Position numbers and translations under genes: made by a program
Notes under the pieces: model-generated
What the model was told of the DNA's origin: nothing
The model's input: the letters and a program-made list of their open reading frames with translations, nothing else
The model's database searches: none
Assembly (NCBI GenBank): GCA_900315315.1
Contig: OMYT01000007.1
Location: forward strand, 31,731-95,730
Direction: 5' to 3'
Source of the DNA: an uncultured Eubacteriales bacterium
Lineage (GTDB): Bacteria; Bacillota; Clostridia; Christensenellales; Aristaeellaceae
DNA length: 64,000 nucleotides
Part shown: in pieces, positions 51,849-60,192 of the stretch
Layout of the letters: each line of letters opens with the position of its first letter
Position numbering within the stretch: the first letter of the stretch is position 1

Positions 51849-52691
51849 ATGATAGAGAAAAAGAGCGCCAGCCTTTCCAGAGTGCTGATCTATGTTTTTC
51901 TGGCGATCTGGGCTGTGATTGTCCTGTTTCCGTTCTACTGGATGGTTCTGACAAGTCTGAAGAGTTTTGCTTCCTACAACAGTGAATATATTCCGCGGTT
52001 CTTTACAACGGAACCGACGCTGCAGAACTACGTAGATGCGTTTACGACCGTGCCTTTGGGACGGTATTTCCTGAATACGCTGATCTTTACCGTCGCGACG
52101 ACCGGACTGATGATGCTGGTGATTGTGCCGGCGTCCTTTGCCTTTGCACGCCTTGAATTCAGAGGGAGAAACGCGGTGTTTGCCCTGTTCCTCAGCCTGA
52201 TGATGATCCCGACAGAGCTGGTGATCATTACCAACTATGTAACGATTGTCAACTGGAACCTGCGGAACACCTATCTTGGTCTGATCCTGCCGTCTGTTAC
52301 CAGCGTGTTCTATATCTATCTGCTGAAGGAGAACTTTGAGGCCATTCCGGACGAACTGTATCAGGCAGCGAAGGTGGACGGGACTTCGGACCTTAAGTAT
52401 CTGGTGAAGGTTATGCTTCCGATCTGCCAGCCGACTGTGGTGACGATTGTCATCCTGAAGGTGATTGAATGCTGGAACAGTTATGTATGGCCGAGGCTGA
52501 TCACTTATGACCCCGATTATTACCTTGTTTCAAACGGGATCCAGGAGATCCGGGAGAACGGCTTCGGGCGGGAGAATACGCCGGCGATGATGGCTGCGGT
52601 AGTGGTGATCAGTGTGCCGCTGATCGTGCTGTTTCTGATCTTCCGGAAAAAGATCATGGCGGGGGTGTCAAGAGGGGGAACGAAAGGATGA
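51849..52691 (+). CDS. Sugar ABC transporter permease (MalG/UgpE type)
   Basis: A 280-residue permease with six membrane segments and the EAA loop AAKVDGTSDLKYLVKVMLPI near residue 185. It pairs with the MalF-type subunit upstream. GAGGGACTT gives the ribosome-binding site. The stop overlaps the binding-protein start by 4 bp. Confidence 0.9.
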   Translation: MIEKKSASLSRVLIYVFLAIWAVIVLFPFYWMVLTSLKSFASYNSEYIPRFFTTEPTLQNYVDAFTTVPLGRYFLNTLIFTVATTGLMMLVIVPASFAFARLEFRGRNAVFALFLSLMMIPTELVIITNYVTIVNWNLRNTYLGLILPSVTSVFYIYLLKENFEAIPDELYQAAKVDGTSDLKYLVKVMLPICQPTVVTIVILKVIECWNSYVWPRLITYDPDYYLVSNGIQEIRENGFGRENTPAMMAAVVVISVPLIVLFLIFRKKIMAGVSRGGTKG

Positions 52692-54265
52692 GGAAGAGAA
52701 TTACAGCAGGTCTGCTGCTGATCTGTTTGCTATTTGTTTTAACCGGATGCCACGGGAAACAGAGCAAGAGCGGATTTTCCGTGCCGGAGCATTTTGATGA
52801 TCAGACGCCGGTGGAGATTGTGTTCTGGGCGAAGAATGATACCAACAAGAATCAGGTGGCAGTCTATCAGCAGGCAATAGACGGCTTTCAGGCACTTTAT
52901 CCGAATGTGACGGTCAATATGCGCCTTTATACCGACTACAGCCGGATCTATAACGACGTGATTACCAATATTTCAACCAATACGACGCCGAACGTCTGCA
53001 TTACCTATCCGGATCATATCGCGACTTACCTGACGGGCAGCAATACCGTAGCGGCACTGGATGACCTGATGGACGATCCGCGCTACGGCCTGGGCGGCAG
53101 TGAGGTCCGCTTTGACGCGCCGACGAAAGCGGAAATTGTTCCGGAATTCCTGCAGGAGTGCAAGATCGGAGAGCATACTTATGCGATGCCTTACATGCGT
53201 TCCACGGAAGCCCTGTATATCAATGAGGATTATGTTCAAAAACTGGGGTATGAGGTGCCGGAGGTGCCGACCTGGGACTTTGTGTGGGAAGTCAGCGAAA
53301 AAGCCATGGAACAGGACGAGAACGGCCTGTTTAAGGTCAACGGCCAGAAAGTACTGATTCCCTTTATTTACAAGAGCACGGACAACATGATGATCTCCAT
53401 GCTGAAGCAGCTGGACGCACCTTACTCCACGGATGAGGGTGAAATCCTGATTTTCAACGATACGACTCAAAGCCTGCTGGAAGAGATTTACATTCACGGG
53501 AAGAGCCGGGCATTTTCAACTTTCGCGATCAGCAGCTATCCGGGCAACTTTCTGAACGCGGGGCAGTGCATCTTTGCGATTGATTCCACCGCAGGAGCGA
53601 CCTGGATGGGCAGCGAGGCCCCGATGTTGGATATCCACGAGGAACAGGTGGTTCCGTTCCATACCAAAGTGACAATGATCCCGCAGTTTGATCCGGAAAA
53701 ACCGAAAATGATCAGCCAGGGACCGAGCGTCTGTGTGTTCAGCAAAGAAAACAGTCAGGAAGTGCTTGCCAGCTGGCTGTTTGTGCAGTACCTGCTGTCG
53801 AATGAGATCCAGCTGGGCTATGCCGAGACGGAAGGCTACCTACCGGTGACCCGGAAAGCGCTTGAGAGTGATGAATATACAGATTATCTGGCCCGGGCGG
53901 GCGAGGACAACAAAGAACACTACCGTGTAAAAATCGAAGCCAGCAAACTCCTGATGGAAAATACGAAAAACACCTTTGTGACTCCGGTGTTCAACGGCAG
54001 CGCAAGCCTGCGGGCTGCGGCAGGACAACTTATCGAGAACACGGTCAAGGGCGCCAGGCGGAAGCAGGAAATGAACGACGCCTTTATTGAGAAACTGTAC
54101 AGTGAAGTCAGCAGCCTTTACCGGCTGGACCAGATCAGCGGGAACCAGCAGGCAAGGACTATTCCAACGGGATCCTGGGTATTGCTGGGCACAATCGCGG
54201 CAGTCTGGGTGGTGATCGCTATATTTAAACTGCGGGAAGCCAAAAAGAACAAAACAAAACAATGA
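52688..54265 (+). CDS. Extracellular solute-binding lipoprotein with C-terminal membrane anchor
   Basis: A 525-residue family 1 binding protein. A lipobox is seen in LLFVLTGC (lipid-bearing Cys near residue 20), and the two-lobe binding region has EIVFWAKNDTNKNQ and YMRSTEALYIN. It ends with an extra hydrophobic segment, SWVLLGTIAAVWVVIAIF, then a basic tail, so it appears anchored at both ends. That is longer than usual (about 430). It overlaps the permease gene and completes the importer. Confidence 0.87.
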   Translation: MRKRITAGLLLICLLFVLTGCHGKQSKSGFSVPEHFDDQTPVEIVFWAKNDTNKNQVAVYQQAIDGFQALYPNVTVNMRLYTDYSRIYNDVITNISTNTTPNVCITYPDHIATYLTGSNTVAALDDLMDDPRYGLGGSEVRFDAPTKAEIVPEFLQECKIGEHTYAMPYMRSTEALYINEDYVQKLGYEVPEVPTWDFVWEVSEKAMEQDENGLFKVNGQKVLIPFIYKSTDNMMISMLKQLDAPYSTDEGEILIFNDTTQSLLEEIYIHGKSRAFSTFAISSYPGNFLNAGQCIFAIDSTAGATWMGSEAPMLDIHEEQVVPFHTKVTMIPQFDPEKPKMISQGPSVCVFSKENSQEVLASWLFVQYLLSNEIQLGYAETEGYLPVTRKALESDEYTDYLARAGEDNKEHYRVKIEASKLLMENTKNTFVTPVFNGSASLRAAAGQLIENTVKGARRKQEMNDAFIEKLYSEVSSLYRLDQISGNQQARTIPTGSWVLLGTIAAVWVVIAIFKLREAKKNKTKQ

Positions 54266-54281
54266 AAAAGGCGGGAATCCG

Positions 54282-54310
54282 TTGTCTTTTTGCTGCGTTT
54301 GATGTATGAT
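54282..54310 (+). promoter_or_regulatory. Promoter upstream of the small secreted protein gene
   Basis: TTGTCT at 54282 and TATGAT at 54305 are 17 nt apart. An ATCCGC/GCGGAT hairpin lies in the leader. With the terminator at 55133, the next gene appears monocistronic. Confidence 0.6.
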
Positions 54311-54368
54311 GACAAAGGAACCACGGATCCGCTGAGCGGATTCGCAAAGGACGAAAGGAGAACGAAAA

Positions 54369-55115
54369 ATGAAAAAGATTCTGGCTCTGGTACTGGCCCT
54401 CGCGCTGGTTGCCTGCGCGTCTCTGGCTCTGGCCGATGAAGTGAAAGTTATGACCAAGGAAGAGTTCGACGCGGCTGCGATCGATGATCCGGTTTGCATT
54501 GAAGCTTATGTACAGGCCAATCAGTCCTGGTGGGACGGGAAGATCAAACTGTACCTGCAGGACGAAAACAATGCCGGCTACTTTGTTTACGACATGGCCT
54601 GCACGGAAGAAGAAGCCGAAAAGCTGACTGTTCCCGGCACCAAGATCCGCGTGAGCGGCTACAAGGCCGAGTGGTCCGGTGAAATCGAGATCATCGACGC
54701 GAAATTTGAGATTCTCGAAGCGGAGCCCTTTGTTACGGCACCGGAGGATATGACCGATCTGCTGGGTAAAGACGAACTGATCAACCATATGAACGAAAAA
54801 GTCGCCTTCAAAGGGCTGAAAGTTGCTCCCTCCAAGGTGGAAGGAAAAGACGATGAATTCCCCTTCCTGTATGCCTGGGACGGCTCCGGCAGCCGGGAAT
54901 CCAACAGCGACCTGTACTTCAACGTGGAGAAGGATGGGAAAACCTATACATTTACAGTGGAATCCTATCTGTGCGGCGCTGTGACGGAAGTATACGCGAA
55001 CGTGGAAGAGCTCAAGATCGGCGATACGATCGACTGCGAAGGTTTCCTGTACTGGTACAACGGCGCCAATCCCCACATCACCAGCGTGACTGTGACGGAA
55101 CCTGCGGCGGAATAA
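54369..55115 (+). CDS. Secreted protein of unknown function
   Basis: A 248-residue exported protein with signal peptide MKKILALVLALALVACASLA, then a mature region rich in beta-strand-like segments and acidic residues (VCIEAYVQANQSWWDGKIKL, KIRVSGYKAEWSGEIEIID, IGDTIDCEGFLYWYNG). The pattern suggests two OB-fold-like repeats, one in each half. A Cys lies in the signal but not in a clear lipobox. AAAGGAG precedes the ATG. It has its own promoter and terminator. No family is recognised with certainty. Confidence 0.75.
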   Translation: MKKILALVLALALVACASLALADEVKVMTKEEFDAAAIDDPVCIEAYVQANQSWWDGKIKLYLQDENNAGYFVYDMACTEEEAEKLTVPGTKIRVSGYKAEWSGEIEIIDAKFEILEAEPFVTAPEDMTDLLGKDELINHMNEKVAFKGLKVAPSKVEGKDDEFPFLYAWDGSGSRESNSDLYFNVEKDGKTYTFTVESYLCGAVTEVYANVEELKIGDTIDCEGFLYWYNGANPHITSVTVTEPAAE

Positions 55116-55132
55116 TACCCGATGGTCATTAC

Positions 55133-55167
55133 GGGAGCGAATGCCTGGGAGCAGTCGCTCCCTTTTT
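55133..55167 (+). terminator. Intrinsic terminator
   Basis: GGGAGCGA pairs with TCGCTCCC around a 14-nt loop, followed by TTTTT. Confidence 0.8.
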
Positions 55168-55208
55168 GATATGACGTGTATACAATAATGCATGATTGAG
55201 GGCAGAAA

Positions 55209-55913
55209 ATGAAGGAGATTAAGTGTCCGTTCTGCGGGCGGGAAAACACACGGGGAAAATACTGCATGTTCTGCGGTAATCCGCTGGCCGGCGGCACAGC
55301 GGTCAGGGACGAAAAAGCCACTGCCAAAAAGGAAGACGGGCAGCGCTGGGATCCGGAAACGGTATACGTCCAATCGAGAGGAAGAACAATTGCCATTCTG
55401 GCGGCCGTAATCGTTGTGATCGCCTGCGTGGCCGTAGTTCTTGTTACTCAGCAATCCATACCGGCCAAGCCAGAGAGGGCTTTTGCAGCTCCGATTGGCA
55501 CCCCTGGTGCAAAAAGCCTGAAGGAAATGACAGCAATGCTGAAAAAAGCCGGGATGAAACCTTCAGGAGCTTCTTATACTTTGCTCGATACAAATAATCA
55601 GCATTTTGATCCTTTTGTTATTCTGGACGAAAATACTTACTACAGCGTCGCAAAGATCAAGGAAGGGGAGGAGATTGTTGTAGCTCATGTGTTTGAGGAA
55701 GAAAGAGGAAAAACATACACGATGAGCAACCAGGGACCGGTTTTCAAAAGACTGCTGGAGAAACTGACGGAAAAGTACGGGGAATCGGTCATCAAAGGGA
55801 CACAGGATTATTATTACTGGATACAGCAGGGCGATATGCTGGTGCTGTATTATACGTATGACGGGAAAATCAGGCTGGAATTTCATGAGGGGATCGGAAG
55901 CGCTTCGGTCTGA
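55209..55913 (+). CDS. Zinc-ribbon membrane protein of unknown function
   Basis: A 234-residue protein. An N-terminal zinc ribbon (CPFCGR and CMFCGN, residues about 5-25) is followed by a low-complexity linker, a single membrane segment (IAILAAVIVVIACVAVVLV, about 60-78) and an extracytoplasmic domain of about 150 residues. No catalytic motif is seen. AGGGC lies before the ATG. Its base composition turns AT-richer toward the C-terminus compared with neighbours. Function unknown. Confidence 0.78.
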   Translation: MKEIKCPFCGRENTRGKYCMFCGNPLAGGTAVRDEKATAKKEDGQRWDPETVYVQSRGRTIAILAAVIVVIACVAVVLVTQQSIPAKPERAFAAPIGTPGAKSLKEMTAMLKKAGMKPSGASYTLLDTNNQHFDPFVILDENTYYSVAKIKEGEEIVVAHVFEEERGKTYTMSNQGPVFKRLLEKLTEKYGESVIKGTQDYYYWIQQGDMLVLYYTYDGKIRLEFHEGIGSASV

Positions 55914-55936
55914 CAGGGATAAAACAAATTTTTTGC

Positions 55937-55965
55937 TTGACTTTTTGATTTAGGTCATGTAATAT
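55937..55965 (+). promoter_or_regulatory. Promoter of the tRNA-Met pair
   Basis: TTGACT at 55937 and TAATAT at 55960 are 17 nt apart, about 28 bp upstream of the first tRNA. Confidence 0.72.
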
Positions 55966-55993
55966 ATCGTTTGCGCTCGCAAGAGCGGAACGT

Positions 55994-56069
55994 CGCGGGG
56001 TGGAGCAGCTGGCAGCTCGTCGGGCTCATAACCCGGAGGTCGTGGGTTCAAATCCCACCCCCGCAACCA
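55994..56069 (+). tRNA. tRNA-fMet(CAT), initiator
   Basis: Cloverleaf with anticodon CAT in loop CTCATAA. The acceptor has C1 opposite A72 (unpaired), and the anticodon stem has GGG/CCC, both initiator features. CCA is encoded. Confidence 0.95.
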
Positions 56070-56072
56070 TAT

Positions 56073-56146
56073 GGCTCAATAGCTCAGTTGGCTAGAGCAT
56101 TCGGTTCATACCCGGAGTGTCATAGGTTCGAGTCCTATTTGAGCCA
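56073..56146 (+). tRNA. tRNA-Met(CAT), elongator
   Basis: Cloverleaf with GGCTCAA/TTGAGCC acceptor stem and anticodon CAT in TTCATAC. The anticodon stem lacks the initiator GGG/CCC and position 1 is paired. The arm resembles elongator tRNA-Met rather than tRNA-Ile2. CCA is not encoded. Confidence 0.9.
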
Positions 56147-56152
56147 CATACG

Positions 56153-56183
56153 CCTGATCTCATGAGAGGTCAGGTTTTTTTAT
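56153..56183 (+). terminator. Terminator after the tRNA genes
   Basis: CCTGA-T-CTC pairs with GAG-G-TCAGG around ATGA, followed by TTTTTTTATT. Confidence 0.78.
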
Positions 56184-56211
56184 TGACCATTTATGTTCTA
56201 TCCTCTATAAT
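56183..56211 (+). promoter_or_regulatory. Promoter of the dCMP deaminase gene
   Basis: TTGACC at 56183 and TATAAT at 56206 are 17 nt apart. Confidence 0.75.
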
Positions 56212-56263
56212 AAACAGGTTAAGACGAACAGGTTCGATACAATCAAAAAAGGCAGGAGATAGT

Positions 56264-56710
56264 ATGGACAAGTGGGACGGCCGGTTTATGCAGATGGCTT
56301 TTACGATTGCGGAATGGTCCAGCTGTTTCAGGGCGGGACGCAGCATCGGCTGCGTAATCGTGAAGGACAAACGGATTATGACGACAGGCTATAACGGTGC
56401 GCCGGCAGGGATTAAAACCTGCAGGGAGAAAGGCGAGTGCCTGCGGGATAAGCTGGGAATTGCCAGCGGAACCAGAATGGAAACCTGCTATGCCGTGCAT
56501 GCGGAGCAGAACGCGATTGTTCAGGCGGCGAAGCTGGGGGTGTCCATTGAAGGGGCTACGCTGTACTGCACGCATCAGCCGTGTTCCATGTGCTGCAAGA
56601 TGATCATTAACAGCGGGATCAAAAGGGTGGTTTATAAGGAAGGGTATCCGGATGAGTTTACGATTGAACTGTTTGCTGAAGCCGGTGTAAAGGTGGAGAA
56701 GTTTGAGTAA
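56264..56710 (+). CDS. Deoxycytidylate deaminase-family protein
   Basis: A 148-residue zinc deaminase of the dCMP deaminase/ComEB family. HAEQNAIVQAA contains the zinc His and catalytic Glu, and CTHQPCSMCCKMI the two zinc Cys. DKWDGRFMQMAFTIAEWSS is the usual N-terminus of ComEB-like proteins. It likely converts dCMP to dUMP for thymidylate supply. ATG 56264 has GGAG about 5-8 nt upstream; a longer frame has no site. It has its own promoter. Confidence 0.92.
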   Translation: MDKWDGRFMQMAFTIAEWSSCFRAGRSIGCVIVKDKRIMTTGYNGAPAGIKTCREKGECLRDKLGIASGTRMETCYAVHAEQNAIVQAAKLGVSIEGATLYCTHQPCSMCCKMIINSGIKRVVYKEGYPDEFTIELFAEAGVKVEKFE

Positions 56711-56713
56711 GCA

Positions 56714-56765
56714 GCAGGGAGATTTCTCCACTCCGCCTGCGGCTCCGGTCGAAATGACACGGAGA
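56714..56765. repeat. GAGATTTCTCCACTCCG...GGTCGAAATGACA repeat
   Basis: A short element with ends GAGATTTCTCCAC and CCGGTCGAAATGACA around GCCTGCGGC, resembling a repeat commonly seen between genes in gut bacteria. It differs from the CTTCGG family. It covers part of the gap before the DUF6062 gene. Confidence 0.5.
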
Positions 56766-56808
56766 GCGGATGTTAAGGCAGGAAAGTTTGAACGAATGAT
56801 GGAAGGTA

Positions 56809-57597
56809 GTGACTGTTTCTTTGAGATACCACATTGATACGATCCCGGTGTGGGATGCGATGAAGCTGGACGGCGAATGCTTCCTTTGCGCGCTGGAACG
56901 GAAGACGGAACTGGGAGAAGCGGAACGCTATCTCGGGGCTTCGGTCATGGAACCGGACGTACGGATCAAGGTGAACAGCAAAGGTTTCTGCCGGAAACAC
57001 CACGGAATGCTGTTCTCCATGAGCAACCGGCTGGGGCACGCACTGATGCTGGAAAGCCATATGATCGAAATCCGGGAAAAGCTGGCGAAAATCTCCGGGA
57101 CACTGGAGAAGAATGCTGCCCAGTTGAAAGACGCCGGGATTGGCGACAAGCTGAGCGGAAAAGCAAAGAACGCTTCAGCAGAGATCGCAAAACAGGCGGG
57201 ATTGATCAGTGAGATGGCCGGAAGCTGCCTGATGTGCGAGACGATCGAAGAAAATATGGGCCGTTACTACCATACCTTCTTCCATCTGTATCAGCACGAC
57301 AGCGATTTCCGGACAAAGTTTGAGCACTCCAAAGGCGTATGCCTGCCCCACCTGGGGAAGCTGCTGGAAACCGCAGCGGAGGAGCTTGGCGCAAAAGATC
57401 TGGGCTGTTTCACCGAGACGGTGGTGAAACTGGAGAAGGAGAACATGGACCGGATTCAGGAGGATATCTCATGGTTTATCAAAAAGTTTGATTACCGGTT
57501 CGAGAACGAAAGCTGGAAGAACAGCAAGGATGCGGTGGAGCGCACGGTCAACAAGGTCAGGGGCTGGTGCGTGGGGAAAGAACCGAATGAGGAGTGA
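56809..57597 (+). CDS. DUF6062-family protein
   Basis: A 262-residue cytoplasmic protein. It resembles DUF6062: YHIDTIPVWDAMKLDGECFLCAL at the N-terminus (broken into motif halves), GASVMEPDVRIKVNSKGFC, and a Cys pair later in AGSCLMCETIEENMGRYY and KGVCLPHLG. The paired CxxC motifs suggest metal or cluster binding. GTG 56809 has a poor ribosome-binding site; TTG 56821 is possible. It ends just before the DRTGG gene, so it may belong to the hydrogenase operon. Confidence 0.7.
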   Translation: MTVSLRYHIDTIPVWDAMKLDGECFLCALERKTELGEAERYLGASVMEPDVRIKVNSKGFCRKHHGMLFSMSNRLGHALMLESHMIEIREKLAKISGTLEKNAAQLKDAGIGDKLSGKAKNASAEIAKQAGLISEMAGSCLMCETIEENMGRYYHTFFHLYQHDSDFRTKFEHSKGVCLPHLGKLLETAAEELGAKDLGCFTETVVKLEKENMDRIQEDISWFIKKFDYRFENESWKNSKDAVERTVNKVRGWCVGKEPNEE

Positions 57598-57604
57598 TTG
57601 AAGT

Positions 57605-57979
57605 ATGATGACCATACGGGAAGTAATGGAGATCGTGGAAGGGAAGGTGCTGGTCGGGGAGGAACGGCTGGATTCCAGGGTGGATACAGCCTGCGGCTCT
57701 GATCTCATGAGCGATGTACTGGCGTTTGTAAAAGAAAAGACTGTCCTGATTACCGGGCTGATTAATCCGCATGTGCTTCGGACAGCAGAGATGCTGGACA
57801 TTATCTGCATCGTGTTTTCACGGGGCAAGATGCCCAGCGATGAGATGCTGGAGATGGCCGAGGAGATCGGAATTACCGTCATCTCCAGTCCGCTGACCAC
57901 CTATACAGCCTGCGGGGAACTGTATGTTCACGGGCTTCCGGGAACGAAACGGAAAACCGGCGCAGCGGAGGAGGTGTAA
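57605..57979 (+). CDS. DRTGG-domain protein (first copy)
   Basis: A 124-residue protein whose fold matches the DRTGG domain: MTIREVMEIVEGKVLVGEE, AFVKEKTVLITGL, and ITVISSPLTTYTACGELY. DRTGG domains occur near [FeFe]-hydrogenase and phosphotransacetylase genes and are thought to bind a small ligand. It is followed 2 bp later by an ATPase gene. A second DRTGG protein lies at 59837. Confidence 0.85.
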   Translation: MMTIREVMEIVEGKVLVGEERLDSRVDTACGSDLMSDVLAFVKEKTVLITGLINPHVLRTAEMLDIICIVFSRGKMPSDEMLEMAEEIGITVISSPLTTYTACGELYVHGLPGTKRKTGAAEEV

Positions 57980-57981
57980 GC

Positions 57982-58407
57982 GTGGCGATCCTTCTGGAAA
58001 AGAGTTTTCCGGTGGAAGCGGGGGCTTATACGACAGCGGGCGAGGCGTCCACAACGATCAAGCGGACACTGAAGCAGCTGGGCATCAGCGCGGAGGTGCT
58101 GCGGCATGTTTCCGTGGCCTGCTATGAAGTGGAACTGAACCTGGTAATCCACTCGCTCGGCGGGACGCTGACGCTGCTGGTGGATCCGGAAAAGGTGACA
58201 CTGATCTCCAAGGACGTGGGACCCGGCATTCCGGATATCGAAAAGGCAATGACCGAGGGATTTTCCACGGCCAGCGCGGAAGCGCGGACGCTGGGGTTCG
58301 GCGCCGGCATGGGATTGCCGAACATGAAACGGAACGCGACAGAGTTTGATATTCAGAGCGAGGTAGGGGTCGGAACGACAATCACTATGTCATTTGCTCT
58401 GATATAG
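57982..58407 (+). CDS. RsbW-like HATPase (anti-sigma-factor type)
   Basis: A 141-residue GHKL ATPase. The N box is in VACYEVELNLVIHS, the G1 box in ISKDVGPGIPDIEKAM, and the G2-like GFGAGMGLPNMKR. Its small size fits serine-kinase anti-sigma factors or a stand-alone sensor partner. GTG 57982 is preceded by GGAGG. It lies between a DRTGG gene and a sensory-type hydrogenase, so a signalling role is likely. Confidence 0.85.
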   Translation: MAILLEKSFPVEAGAYTTAGEASTTIKRTLKQLGISAEVLRHVSVACYEVELNLVIHSLGGTLTLLVDPEKVTLISKDVGPGIPDIEKAMTEGFSTASAEARTLGFGAGMGLPNMKRNATEFDIQSEVGVGTTITMSFALI

Positions 58408-58422
58408 TGATCTAAAACATGA

Positions 58423-58476
58423 GGATTTCGCGGCTGCGGCCGCGACCAGGGCTTTCCGATCGCCCTGGACCTTCGG
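58423..58476 (+). repeat. CTTCGG element E20 (modules A+B)
   Basis: Module A pairs CGCGGC with GCCGCG around TGCG. Module B pairs CCAGGGC with GCCCTGG around TTTCCGATC. The tail is ACCTTCGG. It sits in the hydrogenase signalling operon. Confidence 0.82.
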
Positions 58477-58527
58477 CCTATGTATCTTGTTAATGGTTGA
58501 AGTTTGCTTAGAAAGGCTTAGGTAAGC

Positions 58528-59823
58528 ATGGAACAGAAACGATTTCATTCGGTGCGGCTGGAAGGCGAGAAGTGCAGAGGCTGCACGAACTGTCTGAAGC
58601 GGTGCCCGACGGAGGCGATCCGCGTTCGGGGCGGGCGTGCGCATATCATTTCCGAACGCTGCATTGACTGCGGCGAGTGTATCCGCGTATGCAGTTATCA
58701 CGCAAAGGTGGCGGTGACGGATCCGCTGTCTTCGATCAGCGGGTTCAGGTACAAGATTGCTTTACCGGCGCCGAGCGTGTACGGCCAGTTTCACGATCTG
58801 AAAAGCATCAGTCAGGTATTGAACGGCCTGAAGCAGATGGGTTTTGACGATGTGTTCGAAGTGGCGCGGGGTGCGGATGTTGTTTCCCGGGCGATTCGCG
58901 AGCGACTGAAGAACCCGGATTTGCCGCGGCCTGTGATTTCTTCAGCCTGTCCGGCCATCGTTCGCCTGATTCAGGTACGCTTTCCGGACTTGCTGGATCA
59001 CATCGTGGACGTACGCCAGCCGATGGAAGTGGCCGCGATGATCGCCAAGCGGGAGTTTGCACGCACCCACGGGGTGAAGGAAGAAGAGATCGGCTGTTTC
59101 TTTATTACTCCCTGTCCGGCAAAAGTGACGGCAATCCGCCGGCCGATCGGTCATGATAAAAGCGCGGTGGACGGCGCCATCTCCGTACTGGAGATCTACG
59201 GACTGCTTTCAAGCCAGATCCGGAATGCTCCGGTGGACCTGACACTGGAGACGGCTTCAGATTTGGGCGTCGGCTGGGCACGAAGCGGCGGCGAAAGCAT
59301 GGCTGTAAGCCCCGAAAACTCTATGTCCGTGGACGGGATTGAAAATTGCATCCATGTGCTGGAAGAAATCGAGGACAACCGCCTGAGGGGACTGGAATTC
59401 TTTGAAGGCGCCGCCTGCACGGGCGGCTGTGTCGGCGGGCCGCTGAATTTTGAGAACAACTACGTGGCGCGGTCCAATATCCGCCGGCTGTCCAGCCGCT
59501 ATCCGGACGCGGATCTGAATGTGCCCAACGGCATGATGACAAAGTATCAGTTGTATGACGACATGAGGATCCTGCCGAACTCCGCGATGAAGCTGGATGA
59601 TGATCTGGTGGAAGCTATGCGGAAGATGGAACGGATCGAGACCATCTACAAGGAACTGCCCGGGTTCGACTGCGGCAGCTGCGGCAGCCCCACCTGCCGG
59701 ACGTTCGCGGAGGACGTGGTGCAGGGTGTGGCGACGAAGATGGATTGTATTCATATGATGAAGGACCGGCTGCGCGTGATGGCGCAGCAGATGGTGGATT
59801 TGGCGAAAACAAGCAGAGAATGA
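58528..59823 (+). CDS. Sensory-type [FeFe]-hydrogenase (HydS-like)
   Basis: A 431-residue H-cluster protein. Two [4Fe-4S] sites sit at the N-terminus (Cys16, 19, 22, 26 and Cys45, 48, 51, 55). The H-cluster ligands are kept: Cys141 in SSACPAIV, Cys196 in TPCPAKV, and Cys297/Cys301 in AACTGGCVGG. The Cys normally before Cys141, which passes protons in catalytic enzymes, is Ala140, as in sensory hydrogenases. A C-terminal CGSCGSPTC motif adds another Fe-S site. No PAS domain is present. It likely senses H2 and signals through the adjacent ATPase/DRTGG proteins (inference). Confidence 0.88.
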   Translation: MEQKRFHSVRLEGEKCRGCTNCLKRCPTEAIRVRGGRAHIISERCIDCGECIRVCSYHAKVAVTDPLSSISGFRYKIALPAPSVYGQFHDLKSISQVLNGLKQMGFDDVFEVARGADVVSRAIRERLKNPDLPRPVISSACPAIVRLIQVRFPDLLDHIVDVRQPMEVAAMIAKREFARTHGVKEEEIGCFFITPCPAKVTAIRRPIGHDKSAVDGAISVLEIYGLLSSQIRNAPVDLTLETASDLGVGWARSGGESMAVSPENSMSVDGIENCIHVLEEIEDNRLRGLEFFEGAACTGGCVGGPLNFENNYVARSNIRRLSSRYPDADLNVPNGMMTKYQLYDDMRILPNSAMKLDDDLVEAMRKMERIETIYKELPGFDCGSCGSPTCRTFAEDVVQGVATKMDCIHMMKDRLRVMAQQMVDLAKTSRE

Positions 59824-59836
59824 GGGGAGCAAAAAG

Positions 59837-60190
59837 ATGACTGTTCAGGAACTGATTGAACTGATTGAGGCAAAGGACATGACGCCGGAAGCGGACAAGA
59901 GTGCGGAGGTATCCTGCGGATATACGTGCGATCTGCTGAGCTGGGTGATGGCGCACGGGGCGGCGGGCATGGCATGGGTCACGGTTCAGACGCATATGAA
60001 CGTGATCGCGGTGGCCAGTCTGATGGAAATGGCAGCGGTCATTATTCCGGAGGACATTGAGATGGAGGCGCCTTCGCTGGAGAAAGCGAAGGAGGAAGGT
60101 ATTACCGTGCTGCAGACATCTCTGACCGCGTACGAGATCTGCGCGAGGCTGTCCAAGGCCGGGCTGCCCGGCAAAGACCGTGATCATTGA
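59837..60190 (+). CDS. DRTGG-domain protein (second copy)
   Basis: A 117-residue DRTGG-like protein. LIELIEAKDMTPEADKSAEVS, HMNVIAVASLMEMAAVII, and ITVLQTSLTAYEICARLS mirror the first copy, especially in the SLTAYE/PLTTYT block near the end. RBS GAGGGGAG. It follows the sensory hydrogenase by 13 bp. Paired DRTGG proteins could form a heteromeric ligand sensor. Confidence 0.83.
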   Translation: MTVQELIELIEAKDMTPEADKSAEVSCGYTCDLLSWVMAHGAAGMAWVTVQTHMNVIAVASLMEMAAVIIPEDIEMEAPSLEKAKEEGITVLQTSLTAYEICARLSKAGLPGKDRDH

Positions 60191-60192
60191 GA

